Assembly (NCBI RefSeq): GCF_001411555.2
Contig: NC_049908.1
Location: forward strand, 30,077,817-30,141,816
Source of the DNA: Juglans regia
Lineage: Eukaryota; Streptophyta; Magnoliopsida; Fagales; Juglandaceae
DNA length: 64,000 bases
Reading direction: 5' to 3'
Shown here: piece after piece, positions 1 through 10,876 of the stretch
How positions within the stretch are numbered: position 1 is the first letter of the stretch
Layout: the number at the start of each line of letters is the position of its first letter
The notes under the pieces: generated by a model
The model's database searches: none
Told to the model about the DNA's origin: nothing
The model's input: only the letters and a program-made list of their open reading frames with translations
Made by a program: the position numbers and the translations under genes

Positions 1-1004
1 ACCACAAATTTGGTTGGAGAAGAGGCCGAGCAAGACCTATGGTCAAAACCTATTGGCCAGACTGATGTGGTAAACATTTTTATATTTACTGATGTGGTAA
101 ACAATCTTAAAAAAAGTAGAATATTCAATATAGTTCATAAGTTGTATTATTCAAATAATAAGTTCATTGGTTTAGACTTGAAAAAAATGTTACAAGTTCA
201 TAAAATGAGGCTGCTGTGTTACAAGATCCGCCCTCGTATCGTATCGTTTCTCGATCCACCCATCTAAGCATATGGGAAAAAGAAGCTGCAAGCAACACAG
301 CTTCTTGTTGCTGCTTCGCTCTAGCTCTAGTTCTAGCTCTTCCTTCCTATATCAAAATTGCAGGATCCACAATCTCATGCGTACATACAATATTTCTAAC
401 AGACTCTACTAATGTTGCATTTTCATCAAGTTATCGGCATAAAACCAAAGAAGGCTAGCTCTAATCTCAATCTCACACTTACAACCTATCAAGCAGCATA
501 CCCAACTTAAAATAAAACTATCATTACTTTCTTTCAAAAAAATAAAAGTAAAAACAAAGCCATCATTCTTTTTTTGATAAGTAACAAAGCCATCATTCTT
601 CAGAATGATTACTTATAGAAAGATTGATTGTCGCATGTGTGCGTGTGTATGTGTAATATATATGTGTGTGTAAACAAAACAAAAATTATGGGATGCCACA
701 ATGTCTTATGTATGAAATTATATATGTTATAGAGTAGCAATGCCATTCTTTCTAGAATATAATTTGCAATAGACAGGCAGCACTGCTTTGAATTTCATTT
801 ACCAAGATATGAAATGTATTTAACAAGATGCTAATTTTACTTTTCACTACTCTATAACATGGATTTACATCCATTCCAAATAAATATCAATAAAACAATG
901 TACCTTGTTACTAGCAATGGCAGTGCAGGCGTTTTCTTCCTTGAAATTCAGGAAAAAAAGGCACTAATTCTGATGACAAGATACTAATCACCACTATACT
1001 TTTT
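1..1004. other. 3' flank of GET1, no gene seen
   Basis: AT-rich sequence downstream of the GET1 stop codon. No convincing exon was found on either strand. It contains a very short retro-insertion at 554-600, described separately. The remainder should include the GET1 3' untranslated region, whose end cannot be placed. Confidence 0.5.
554..600 (-). mobile_element. ultra-short LINE-tail insertion with 17-bp target duplication
   Basis: Two exact copies of ACAAAGCCATCATTCTT (554-570 and 584-600) flank only 13 bases, TTTTTGATAAGTA (571-583). On the minus strand the insert reads TACTTATCAAAAA, which resembles the 3' end of the LINE at 4862-5313 (TTTACCTATC followed by poly-A). The simplest reading is target-primed reverse transcription that copied little more than the LINE tail. 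Confidence 0.75.
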
Positions 1005-4000
1005 CTAGTTGAAGAGTCGACAAACAAATTTGCTAACCCTGGTAGACAATATTAACCAAGGTATTATCCCAACCTGCAGTCACAACGGGAGGCCCATCAG
1101 AAGCAACATTCAGAAAACCAAAGTGCATCAGAATACATTAAAGATGACTTTCTTTTGATAAGTAAATTCAACCTCACACGATACTTTCCTAATTTTCTAG
1201 ATGAGCGATGTATGGGTTGTCCGTAGAAGGGAGACAGACATATTTGGCATCTCCCCTAACAGGGCAGGGAACAGCCTTTGGGCTTACCTGTTACCAGCAC
1301 CTCCGGTTAAGGCTCCCAACTCCTCAAGGTGGATCTTTTAACCAAATCCTCTCTTACCAAAAAAAAAAAATATATATATATATATATATGGGTTCAACTG
1401 AGTAACCAATTATGCTCATGACCGAACTTTTTATGCAAGGTTTGGCCTTATGAGTGTGTATCATGTCATATATCTAACTTAAATACATTACACATGCAAA
1501 AAATCGTTACGCATGATAGTTGGGAACCTCCACCGATAAAAGTGGTCCTGACCACCTATTCTCCAATAAAAGAACAAGATGATAAACCTATTAGCACCAG
1601 GATCAAAGCAGATGGTTCCAAAGTGTGTTACGAGATTATGTAGGTCCATACACAATTTCAAGCACTAAGAGCTGTCCAACCCTGTACATCTGTTAGCAGT
1701 TACCACGATAACTCACTCCATTGCTTTTTTTGTAATCGGTTGCACCGGGTGTTCTTCTCTTTGTAAATAAACTACATTGCAACTCTTTTGTAAAGATTGT
1801 CAACAATAGGTGCACCTGCTAAGAGTCGCCCTCCCAGAAGAGTAATAGGCAGATTTTTCAACCCATTACATGGACGGGAGGGGTCAATCTTTAAAGACAG
1901 AAAAAGGGTGGGTAAGATTTTTCTTTCTTCTCCTTTTTTTTTTATATATATATTTATTTATTTATGTTGGGGAACCTCTCCAAGGCAAGGCCCTTTGGAC
2001 CCACCCTTGCAGAGTAAACCCCGGTCCCGTGCATCGTATTCTTGAAAGTTTCCCTACACGGAACTAAGGGTGGGTAAGATTTAAGGGATGGATGGGTAAG
2101 ATTAAAGGGTTTCAACTTTGGATACTACTCGCCCATTTAACATTATATTATATATATATATCCACTTTCTCTTCATACCCCTTGGACTGGCAAGCCACTA
2201 CTGAAGTGAGGGAAGATAGGTGCCAGGGTAGGGCTGAAATCTACCTGTAGGGGGCAGTGCTCAGCCTTAGTTAAAAAAGATGCACTACAACAGGTATGGG
2301 AAGTGAGTGCTGGCCCAGCCATTTCTGAGAACTAGCTAGTGAAACAAATTTTAAGTTCTCTGCATAGGTTTCTATCGTAAAGTGTGCACAAATATAATAA
2401 GAAAAGAAAACAAGTTAAAGGCTATTTACCATAACATTGTTGTTTAAGGTACCTCCAGCCCTCCAAGATAACACCCTCCCTGCAAAGAGAAAAGAAGCAA
2501 ACACATGAGTTCAGAATGCGGTAGGAAGTCTCTAATATTTTTCATTTTATTCTTGATAAATATTCAGCTTGCCAAAGGCAATTTAAGATGATTTTTTAGG
2601 CTTTTTGTAAAAGTTGTTTTGGTTTTTGGAAAACCTTAAAACTTTTTTTTCCCAAACATTCAGTTAGTCTGATCTTACGGCAGTAAATAAAAGGATGTCA
2701 CAAGCTGATCCAGTGATTATTTTAAGGGGGGGCCAACTTTTTTACCATGTGACACATTTATGTAAAATAAAAAGAGATTAAAAAATCTTTAAAGCATAAT
2801 TATATATAAAATTAGATCTTGATAATTTTCTACACACACAATGAAATAATTTTTTTTTTTTTATAAGTCACAATGAAATAAAATTCTAAAACACAATTTA
2901 ATATATGTTTCAGATTTCTACCAATAATGTTTCATAGTATAATATTCATCCATTTTTATTTTTGTAATTAAATATATAGAATTTATTTTCTTCATAAACT
3001 AAGTGATCTTTTAGAAGGTCATCTTTCATTCTAGTATGTAAGCTAGTTTATCAAGTTTTATGTAAAATCTAGATATTTTCGTGTCACATTAAAATGCTAT
3101 AATTGAGACCTTAAATAAAAAATTTCTTAAGTCAATGAAGTCCAGAGGATAAAACCTCTCAACTATTTTTCATATAGATCATCAACCATACAAAATTTTG
3201 GGACTATAGGAAAAAAAAATGGAGAGAGGCATTTCTAGGTATATTGAAATTTTAGAGAGCATATGGGGATTATAAATATTTGGTTGGGGGGAGGGGGGCA
3301 TCTTCTATATTTATAGAATTATAAATAAAATCTAGGGAGTGTTCGAATTTTCAAAAAATTTTGGGGCCTAAGCACAACGTGGGTCTGCCACTGAGCTGAT
3401 CAATCAAACTGCAAGTCTATCAAGTATAATTTCAGGGGCAGAAGCCAAGATAGTAAAATGATGAGTGGCAAAAGGCATTACCGAAGGGTTGCACGAGTTG
3501 CTCAGAAATGGTTGCAACAGGAACCCTCCAAAACCAACAAACGAGCACAAAATAGGTAAAAACCTACAATACAACAAAACCAACAAACCCTTCAGAACTC
3601 AAACAAGGGAGGAAGTTAACTCGACAAAATTTCAGAAGCTCCAGAAGCACCTTAGAAAGAAACAGAACTTTCAGATACAAATCATAAGACACTTTCATTT
3701 CCTTGCTCTTTGATTCTTGATCTGGAAAACAGTCAAGTGTTAGAAGCATTATATAGGGGAAAAATAAAACATAAAAACCTCCACAAATGCAGTGCAATGT
3801 TCTCTTGAAAGTTCTTTTCTTTGATTTTTTCTTTTCCCATTTTAAGGATTGCACAATGGACATATGGTGGGCAACTGGCAACATTCACCATAAGCATATT
3901 GCAAGATAACAGTTGACACGATAAATCTAAAGAAGGTATGCTGAAAACTTGAAATAATGAACCACATAGCTCCTAAATAGCAAGCAATTTTCAAAACAGC

Positions 4001-6344
4001 CCAATAGCTCGTTCACAAAACTAGATTCGAGACACTTTTATATATTATGACATGTCTTTAACATGAGTAAATATAAGTTTTTTTTCATGCGTCAAGATGA
4101 ATAAATATAAGTGAATGAGCCGAGCTGCAAATAGTCTCACAATTTGCAAGTTCCTTCTCCTTGGCAGCTGCTAACCTCCTTAGTTTTGCAGCTTGTGCAA
4201 ATGTGGATGGCCTGTGATCAACCAAGGAGCAAATCATATGGTTATACACAATAGATACCAGACAAGCCTAAATTTAGGAATAATAAACAACAAATGCAGG
4301 ATGCATAGTCAGATACCAGTAATTGCTAAAAAACACTTTATGAAATATTATATCAAGTTAGTGTTAAAACACTTATTTGAAATGGTTAGCTTTAGCGTTC
4401 CCTGTTTGCCTGAAAAAAATATTCAAGCATATGCTCTTTCGTTTTGGGTTTTACTTGTTCTAATTCGTCGGTACTTCAAAGCGTAAAAACATTCATAATG
4501 ATGTTTTATTGAGAGATTTAGCTGGAAAGGTGGGTGAATAGACTTCACATAAACCTCTAGAACCACTCACTGTGACAAGGAGCTCGCCTCTTTCAAGAGT
4601 TGCTTTATCTCTCCACGCAACTGGATTGAGACAGCACTCTTGGATCCTCTCTGAAAATAAACCACATGAAAAAAATAAACAAATCATTTAAGAACAGGAA
4701 ACTTAACTAGAATTGAATTTCATGGGCCGAAAAATATATCCCAGATATCCAGAATAGGAGTAATTACTTGGTTCTGGTACAACAGACAATCATTGCATGG
4801 AGAGATAGGAAAGTTTGAACTCCAAAAAATGTTGACTTGGAATCTGATTCCTTACTGGTTGTTTTTTTTTTTTGATAGGTAAACGGTAGTATTAATAAGG
4901 ATAGGCATAACCCAAGTACACAAGAACAAGAAGATATACAAGAGATAATACCTATCTAGTTCACTATAGAAGAAAGAAAATCATGTACATTTTGGCCATT
5001 AAAATCTACAGATATAGCCCAAACATATAAGGTGCGAAAAAATAAAGCTCGAAACTCCTCTAAAGTCCACTCCCTGTCTTCGAATGTCCGCTCGTTATGC
5101 TCTCGCCATATGCACCATATAATGCAGGTAGGGACCATCTTCCACACAACTTTAATTTGTGGAGCACCACCCAGCATCACCCAGTTTAACCCTATTCGAC
5201 TGAACACTTCGCTCCACACGGCTCTCGCTATCTCACAATGTAGCAGGAGATGATCCACTGTCTCGTCAGTTTTCCAGGGCCGCTGTCTCGCCAGTTTTCC
5301 AGGAGATGATCCACCTTACTGGTTGTGAATTGGCTAAACTTCAAAAGGGGCTTATATTTGTCTATTCTGGATGTTTGGGAGGACATAATAAGTTTTGTGG
5401 CATTCTTTTCTATTTGGTTTACCATGTATTTAGAGAAGTCAGTGGTATTGCTGATTTTTTTGGCAAAAGTGGAGCTAGAGGAGCATCAGGTCATCATTTT
5501 GATCCCTGCAATGTTCCAAATGAAGTGACGGGTTTCTTTAGGCATGAGAAAGTTGGGTGCAGCTACTTGAGAATTGAGATGTAAACGATAATTTGTTGCT
5601 ATGGTGTTCTGTTGTATACTTGTTTCTAGCAGGTTGATACTACTCTGGTTTTATTTATAATTTTTTATAATCTTTGAAGCTTGATTTTTGGATGTTTTGT
5701 ACCAAGCTTCTCTGTAACCACGGCATTTTTCCGTCACATGAGAGGAATAATCAATAAAATTAGGTACCGTCCTCGTCCTAAAAAAGTTTAGTTTTTGTAT
5801 TGTTTTTTGAAAAAGAAAAAATAAAAACATTGCATGGGGAGCGAGTAGAACAAAATCTTTCCCCGGGAAGACCGGCATGCAATCAAGGCAGTCAAGACTT
5901 AAGAGCCATTCTATACACATATGAGCGCATTGAGCTGCTAAGTTGAAGATGAGATTCATTTAAGCTTTTTTGTAAAGAGAATATTTTTGTTCAAGGAAAA
6001 TTCTCAATGTGATGTAACATCAACCATTTTTTTCTTTCTAAGTCCAATCTATCCAGATTCTTGTGAGCAATAACACAATACATCTCTAATCGCAACCACC
6101 ATCCAACTCATGGAAATATTAGTATTACAAAAATACAGAAAATCAGTTGAAACCTTAATTAAATTAGAGAGAAGCTGAATCGAGAAAAATAAATCAAATT
6201 TTAAATAAAGCTAGAAGAATCCGAATGTACATTTTTTTTAAAGTGCTCAAGCCATCTGGAGAGGAACTGGAAGCCGATAACAATCATGAAGATCAGAGGA
6301 GCTGCAAGCGAGCCTCGATGTCCTAGGGTTTCTTCTCCTCCCAT
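1005..6344 (-). CDS. GET1: GET1/WRB-like protein, ER receptor subunit for tail-anchored proteins
   Basis: Seven minus-strand exons join in one frame: 6344-6231, 4650-4571, 4211-4141, 3721-3651, 3563-3482, 2479-2430 and 1073-1005 (537 nt, 178 residues plus stop), all with GT/AG introns. The protein starts MGGEETLGHRGSLAAPLIFM, with a membrane segment near residues 13-30. A basic coiled-coil stretch follows, containing PSTFAQAAKLRR and KEMKVSYDLY. A Trp-rich segment (CWFWRVPVATI) comes next, and the end is VGIIPWLILSTRVSKFVCR. This order and length match plant GET1/WRB (about 170-180 residues). In known systems GET1 and GET2 dock the GET3 ATPase at the ER and insert tail-anchored proteins. Introns 1, 5 and 6 carry retroelement insertions. 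The divergent neighbour is the HMGB gene. Family assignment is from remembered family features, not a search. Confidence 0.9.
1211..1394 (+). mobile_element. possible SINE-like or LINE-end insertion in GET1 intron 6
   Basis: A roughly 165-bp non-coding, moderately GC-rich segment (1219-1386) ends in CTTACC followed by A12 and (TA)n. It is bracketed by TATGGGTT at 1211-1218 and 1387-1394. The A-rich 3' end and duplicated flank suggest a retroposon on the plus strand. The right copy overlaps the TA repeat, so the target duplication is weak evidence. Confidence 0.4.
1905..2082 (-). mobile_element. SINE-type retroposon with 16-bp target duplication
   Basis: AGGGTGGGTAAGATTT is present exactly at 1905-1920 and 2067-2082. 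Between them lie 146 bp that, on the minus strand, begin TTAGTTCCGTGTAGGG, contain GGTTTACTCTGC and GGTTCCCC, and end in an A/T-rich tail. Short length, no coding potential, an A-rich 3' end and a long perfect target duplication fit a SINE. RNA polymerase III boxes were not identified with confidence. It lies in GET1 intron 6, in the same orientation as the gene. Confidence 0.65.
2837..2881 (-). mobile_element. ultra-short LINE-tail insertion in GET1 intron 5
   Basis: CACAATGAAATAA occurs exactly at 2837-2849 and 2869-2881, flanking 19 bases: a T13 run followed by ATAAGT. On the minus strand the insert is ACTTAT followed by poly-A, the same kind of terminus as the other tail-only insertions in this window. 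Confidence 0.7.
4850..5325 (-). mobile_element. 5'-truncated LINE with zf-RVT fragment in GET1 intron 1
   Basis: A 452-bp insertion (4862-5313) is flanked by exact 12-bp copies of CCTTACTGGTTG (4850-4861 and 5314-5325). It starts on the plus strand with T12, the minus-strand poly-A tail. The open frame at 4956-5258 on the minus strand encodes about 100 residues typical of the zinc-binding region after plant LINE reverse transcriptases: MDHLLLHCEIARAVW at the start, then a segment with IIWCIWREHNERTFED. The 5' end has a short internal repeat (GTCTCGYCAGTTTTCCAGG). The host is the first GET1 intron (4651-6230), so the gene was not broken. Confidence 0.85.
5328..5584 (+). pseudogene. decayed LINE RNase H fragment (plus strand)
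   Basis: Across plus-strand frames this stretch reads like the end of a plant LINE RNase H domain. Parts resemble WEDIISFVAFF and, most clearly, YHVFREVSGIADFFGKSGA, where intact elements usually have a REANxVADFLAKxGA-type motif. A stop follows at 5582. It is older and in the opposite direction to the adjacent LINE tail, which inserted at its edge. It is a relic inside GET1 intron 1 and not a gene. Confidence 0.5.
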
Positions 6345-6928
6345 CTCTCTCTCTATCTCTCTCTCTCTCGCTCTGAGCTTGGTCGCTTCGTACGCGGCGA
6401 TGCAGGAGATACTGTGACGAGGATATTCTGGTTAACGGCTGGGCCGTAACAACGTAAAGAGTCCTACTCGGCTTGAAGCCCGGTCCGATCATCTCCTGCG
6501 CATATTTATTTTGGGGGGCAACGCTACACTCCCTCCCTGTCACCAAATTGGTATTTATCCCGTGAGAATTGCTACCTCCTTAAAAGATTTTACAAAAGAA
6601 ATTTTACGAATTGAAATAGTTTAGTGTAGTATATTAAATTTATTTTATAAAAAAAAATAATTTTAAAATCAATGTATAACATAAATCACATCAATTTATA
6701 AAATTTTTTTGTGATAAAGTATTTCTTTTATATCAATAAAAATACTTTAACACATATAAATTTATAAATTGATATACATATTTTAATTTGTAAAGCTGTT
6801 TTTTATTTCAAAGTAGATATAATTTACTCGTGTCAGTTTATTACATTTATCTTTCTATCTTTGTCTATAACACTTATGTTTTAACTATTATTATTATATT
6901 TGAGAACGAGTTCTGCACTCTAACAATT

Positions 6929-7112
6929 CGTTTGGATAGATAAATAAAATGAGATGGTTTTATATGAATTAAATAAAATATTATTATAATATTATTTTTT
7001 AATATTATTATTATTATTTTAAAATTTTAAATTTTTAAATTATTTATTATATTTTATATAAAATTTTAAAATAATAAAAATGATAAGATGAAATTATTTT
7101 TATATCCAAACG
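6929..7112. mobile_element. palindromic MITE, TTTGGATA family
   Basis: The element begins CGTTTGGATA (6929-6938) and ends TATCCAAACG (7103-7112), a perfect 10-bp inverted repeat. The arms share degenerate GAGATG/TAAGATG-type words around an AT-rich core. Related sequences occur at 20740-21075, 39540-39735, 58333-58547 and 62338-62655. No clear target duplication was seen here. Confidence 0.65.
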
Positions 7113-7324
7113 AGTCGTAAAAGACATCGAAAAAAAAGCTTATCGTTTGTGTATTAAACAGTGTTACAAAGTAGAATAATGTCGCGTGGATAATGTTCTA
7201 TTGGCCTCTAAATACCTAACAACTAACTAATTAGGATTCGTATAAATGAATTTTAAATATATTTTTGTTTTGATTTTTGTAGATTTAGGTAAATAATTAG
7301 ATAAGATAAAAGTTATTTATAATT

Positions 7325-7480
7325 GTGAATTGTATAATTATCACGTAATCATTTTAAAAAAATAAATAAAATATGAGATCCACATAAAAAAAATTAATTC
7401 TTTAATAGTGGACTCTACTTTTTTTTAAAACGATTACGCAATATTTATACACTTTACGATTATATGCAGAATTACTTGAT
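7325..7480. mobile_element. AT-rich palindromic MITE, ATCACGTAATC family
   Basis: Arms with TATAATTATCACGTAATC and, inverted, GATTACGCAATATT surround a core of GAGATCCACATAAAAAAAA and AATAGTGGACTCTAC. Related segments appear at about 46290-46440, 46660-46835 and 28630-28745. The non-coding inverted-repeat structure and recurrence suggest a MITE. Exact boundaries were not set. Confidence 0.5.
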
Positions 7481-7679
7481 TGGAGACTATTTATTATGTT
7501 TTACTTTTAAATTTATCATTTAATATCACATTAATAAATATTAAAAAAATGAGAATAAAAAATATGATAAGTAAATTTTTTATTTTTTAAAATATAAGTG
7601 AATCAAACGGGCTAATATCTACTAGAGTCCCAAATGAAAAAGCATTCACATAAAAAAAATATATATTTTCACAATCTAC

Positions 7680-7875
7680 TCAATCACAATTGAGCAATGC
7701 TAGGTACAGTCCCAACTTGGAGACTATATGTGCAGACATATGATATTTTAACTTTAAAATTTATTAAAATTACAAAATTATTCCTCTTAAAATAATATTT
7801 TCTCTCATTTAATAATGTGCCTGCACATACAATACAGTCCCTACTTCAAGACTGCAAATAGAATTTCTCATCACA
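7680..7875. mobile_element. MITE-like inverted repeat
   Basis: The left arm has GGTACAGTCCCAACTTGGAG and ATATGTGCAG. The right arm has CTGCACATAC and ACAGTCCCTACTTCAAG. The inverted pair ATGTGCAG/CTGCACAT around an AT-rich core, with no coding potential, suggests a small non-autonomous DNA transposon. Confidence 0.4.
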
Positions 7876-8611
7876 ATTTGATATCAAATGATTGAATAAC
7901 GAGTAATAAATGATAAATATTTATTTGATTTACATTAAAAATATGAGAAAATGGTGGAAACCAAAAAAAACCATGTTCGCAGTTCCGTTGAAACGTGTAC
8001 ACGTGCCTCCAACATAATATGCGTCAGCCTCGGCAAAGCAATAACAGAAGCCCACGCGTCCACACTGTTGCCATTGAACTTCTCCTTGAATATCTGAGAG
8101 AAAAGAACAAATAAGAGAGAGAAATCGAGAGCACGCGGATCAACGACGTGGTTAACTGATTAGAATTTATTTCAATTCATCTTATATTATTATTATAAAT
8201 GTTTTATATAAAATAATAAATAATTTATTTTTTTAAAATATTTAAATAATAATAATTTTAAAAAATAATATTTTATTCCTATCTAATTCCGAAACCTCAG
8301 TTAAATATTTTTGAAATCCCGCGCAAACCTGCACTTCAATTCGCTCGCGATTCAGTTTTTAATTTTTCTTTCCTTCCTTCTCTCTCCTTCTTGCTCACAA
8401 GCACCAGTACACCACACCAACAAAGCAAAAGCGTGCATCTCTCTCTCTCTCACTCTCTCTCTCTTGTTCTTTCTGCGTGTCCTTACTTGTCTTCTTCTTC
8501 GAAAATTCTAGCTCCAAAGGTAAACCGCAGACTCTGACTGGTTCTAACCCTTTCTCACCGATCCTCGACCTTTTCTCACCATTTCTCGTCGTTTTCGTGC
8601 AGAAAATCGCC

Positions 8612-9729
8612 ATGAAAGGCGGCAAGTCTAAGGCTGATACCGTAAAAACCGACATCAGGTGGGTTTTCTTCATATTTCCTGTTTCTGCTTCCAGTGTTTG
8701 TGATTATTTGCAGATTTATTATCTCTCGTATCTTAGCTCATTTCTATATTGAACCTATTTGCACGTTCTGTTCCATGGTGTTTGTTGTTAGGCTGAAGAG
8801 TAAAGGTGCTGGAACGGGCAAGAGACAATCGAAGAAAGCTGCAAAAGATCCAAATAAGCCGAAGAGACCTGCAAGTGCCTTCTTCGTTTTCATGTATGGA
8901 TTCTAATTCAAAACATGCACTGATCCGTTATTCTCTCTCTCTCTCTGTTTCAATTAATAGTTTACCCGTGATTCTTTCTTTCTACGGAAAATAATTTTCT
9001 GTGTTCTTTTCTAACGAATATAAAAATAAAGGGAGGACTTTCGGATGCAATACGCAATAGAGCATCCCAACAACAAGGCTGTGTCGGCGGTAAAACTCAT
9101 CTAATCGACTCAGATCTTCTCGCTTTTGGAGTTTCACGTCCCTAATTATAATTTTATATAAGAAAATATGTATTGATTTGGGGGAAATGAACAATTATTA
9201 GGTGGGTAAAGCCGGAGGGCAAAAGTGGAAGTCGATGTCTGAAGCTGTGAGTATTTTTACAATAAATTGGAAAAGTTGCTGAGTTGAAGCATTAAAATCC
9301 ATGGCTTACCTAGGTTGGTTTATGTGGCCAAAATATTTAGGAGAAAGCTCCTTATGTGGTCAAGGCAGAGAAGAGGAAGACAGAGTACAACAAGAACATG
9401 GAGGCTTACAATAAGAAATTGGTAAGCAAAGCTCTATTAATTGATAATATTAAAGCCAGTGCGTTTAGTGTAGTGTATTGGGAACTAATTAATTTGAGAA
9501 TCGGGTTTTGATAGGCCAGAGGAGGAAATGGAGCGGATGAGGAAGAATCTGACAAGTCCAACTCTGAAGTGAATGATGAAGAGGTTTTGTTCTCTTAGAT
9601 TCTCACTTTTAACATTTGATGATGGCTTTCTTTTAGTTATTTTTGTTCTCTATATTTTTCTCTTTTAAGAAAAGAAAGGACGGAATTTGTATGTTGTGTT
9701 TGTAGGAGGAAGAAGAGGATGGTGAGTAG
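8612..9729 (+). CDS. HMG-box chromatin protein, plant HMGB type
   Basis: Seven exons: 8612-8658, 8792-8893, 9032-9089, 9202-9246, 9341-9421, 9515-9583 and 9706-9729 (426 nt, 141 residues). A short basic N-terminus (MKGGKSKADTVK) leads into one HMG box at about residues 35-108, which includes DPNKPKRPASAFFVFM, the GGQKWKSMSE turn and APYVVKAEKRK. The C-terminus is an acidic tail (EEES and EEEEEDGE). One box with basic and acidic flanks and about 140 residues is the plant HMGB2/3-like layout. Such proteins bind and bend DNA with little sequence preference in nucleosomes. A CT-rich leader lies at 8435-8465. The start is the first ATG of the frame, after AAAATCGCC. All introns are GT/AG. Confidence 0.93.
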
Positions 9730-10876
9730 AAAGAAAGCTGAGGGAACTCAGCTCAATTGGTGTAGCGGTTGCTTTAGGATATATTATTTAAATGATAAAA
9801 ATAGCTGCTTTTTTTGAAAAAAAAAATCCTTTTAGAGTTAATTAGAGAGAGTGAAGGGATTAGTTTCAGAGGATTTTAATGAATCCCCTATGGTTCTGTA
9901 CCTAATCTTTTAGTTTCAGATTTGCCTCTTGCTGTTAATTCCTTCGCTTAATTTTATCCTCGTGCCTTTTGGAAGTACTTTATAAATGAAATCGATTTTT
10001 ATAAATGAAGTCTGGTTCTTGGGCTCTGGGCCCTGACGTGGTAAATTCTGGAGCAACATCGTGCCTGGATGTGTTGGGCTGGCTTCTTGATGACATGGAA
10101 AAGTTGCGTGTTACGTGCTATCGTTCGGTTTTTTGACCAGATACCGAAGAGCAATGACAGTCAGTATTCGAAACCTGATATGGTCCACATTTTGGGATTT
10201 TGCTCAATTTTTGTCACACTTGACAATGGGAGTTCGGTTGGACCAAAAATTTATGTTGTCCTATCAATAATTTAAATGAGTTTAATTTTTTTTTTTTTAT
10301 GAGAAGTTAAAAACGTAATAAATCTTATGAAAATTTTGTTTGAAGTGGATTGAGATACTTTAACAACCAGACAGCCTTAAATTTTGTTAACCAGTTGTGT
10401 ACTCCTGAGTCATTGCCCGCAAATCAAGTTTCACCAAAGGCAAGTTAGAAAAGATCGTGCACGATTGTATTATGAAGTGAGTTGTTTGGGAAACCTAAAT
10501 CGGTTTGCATGTTGATGTCGTGTTTCACAACTTGGGCAATTCTATGTTGCAAGGCTGGGTCTTGATCCTGTTGAGATAGAGAAAGGGGAATCGTGGTGTT
10601 GTGGTACTTCTGATGCCTAAATCAATTGTTAAGATGGAGTGAAAGAGAGAAGTATTCAATAAGAGAGAATATGGGTTAAGTAGAATTCCTCTTCTGGTTG
10701 AGGGAGAGGGTATTTATACCTAGTCGGGCAACCCTCGAGGTGGAGGTAGTGTGTGTTCAGCTCTGTATTGGGGTTAGGTGTCTTTGCCAACTCCTTGTTG
10801 TGATGTAGGCTTGTTAGACATGATTGCGACTGTCATTGATACCCTAGAAGGCACGTCGTGGCATGCCGAGCCCCCT
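9730..10876. other. 3' flank of HMGB and repeat-like sequence, no gene
   Basis: The HMGB 3' untranslated region should lie near the start. From about 10560 the minus strand looks like an LTR promoter: TATAAATA within 10711-10720, then CT-rich leader-like sequence, ending CTATCTCAACA at 10569. No partner LTR or matching target duplication was found, so this may be a solo or truncated LTR into which the next elements inserted. Confidence 0.35.

Larger units (their letters stand above)
6345..8380. other. divergent promoter and intergenic region between GET1 and HMGB
   Basis: About 2 kb between two divergent genes. A CT/GA-rich stretch at 6340-6372 lies just upstream of the GET1 start and probably belongs to its leader. 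The middle is very AT-rich and holds at least three MITE-like palindromic segments (6929-7112, about 7325-7480 and about 7680-7875). A further degenerate AT-rich segment lies at about 8155-8295. No coding exon was found. Core promoter elements could not be assigned with confidence. Confidence 0.5.

Noticed and set aside
5651..5959. 102-residue minus frame considered as GET1 exon 1
   Set aside because: It does not resemble the family N-terminus. The exon at 6231-6344 does, and fits phase and splice signals.
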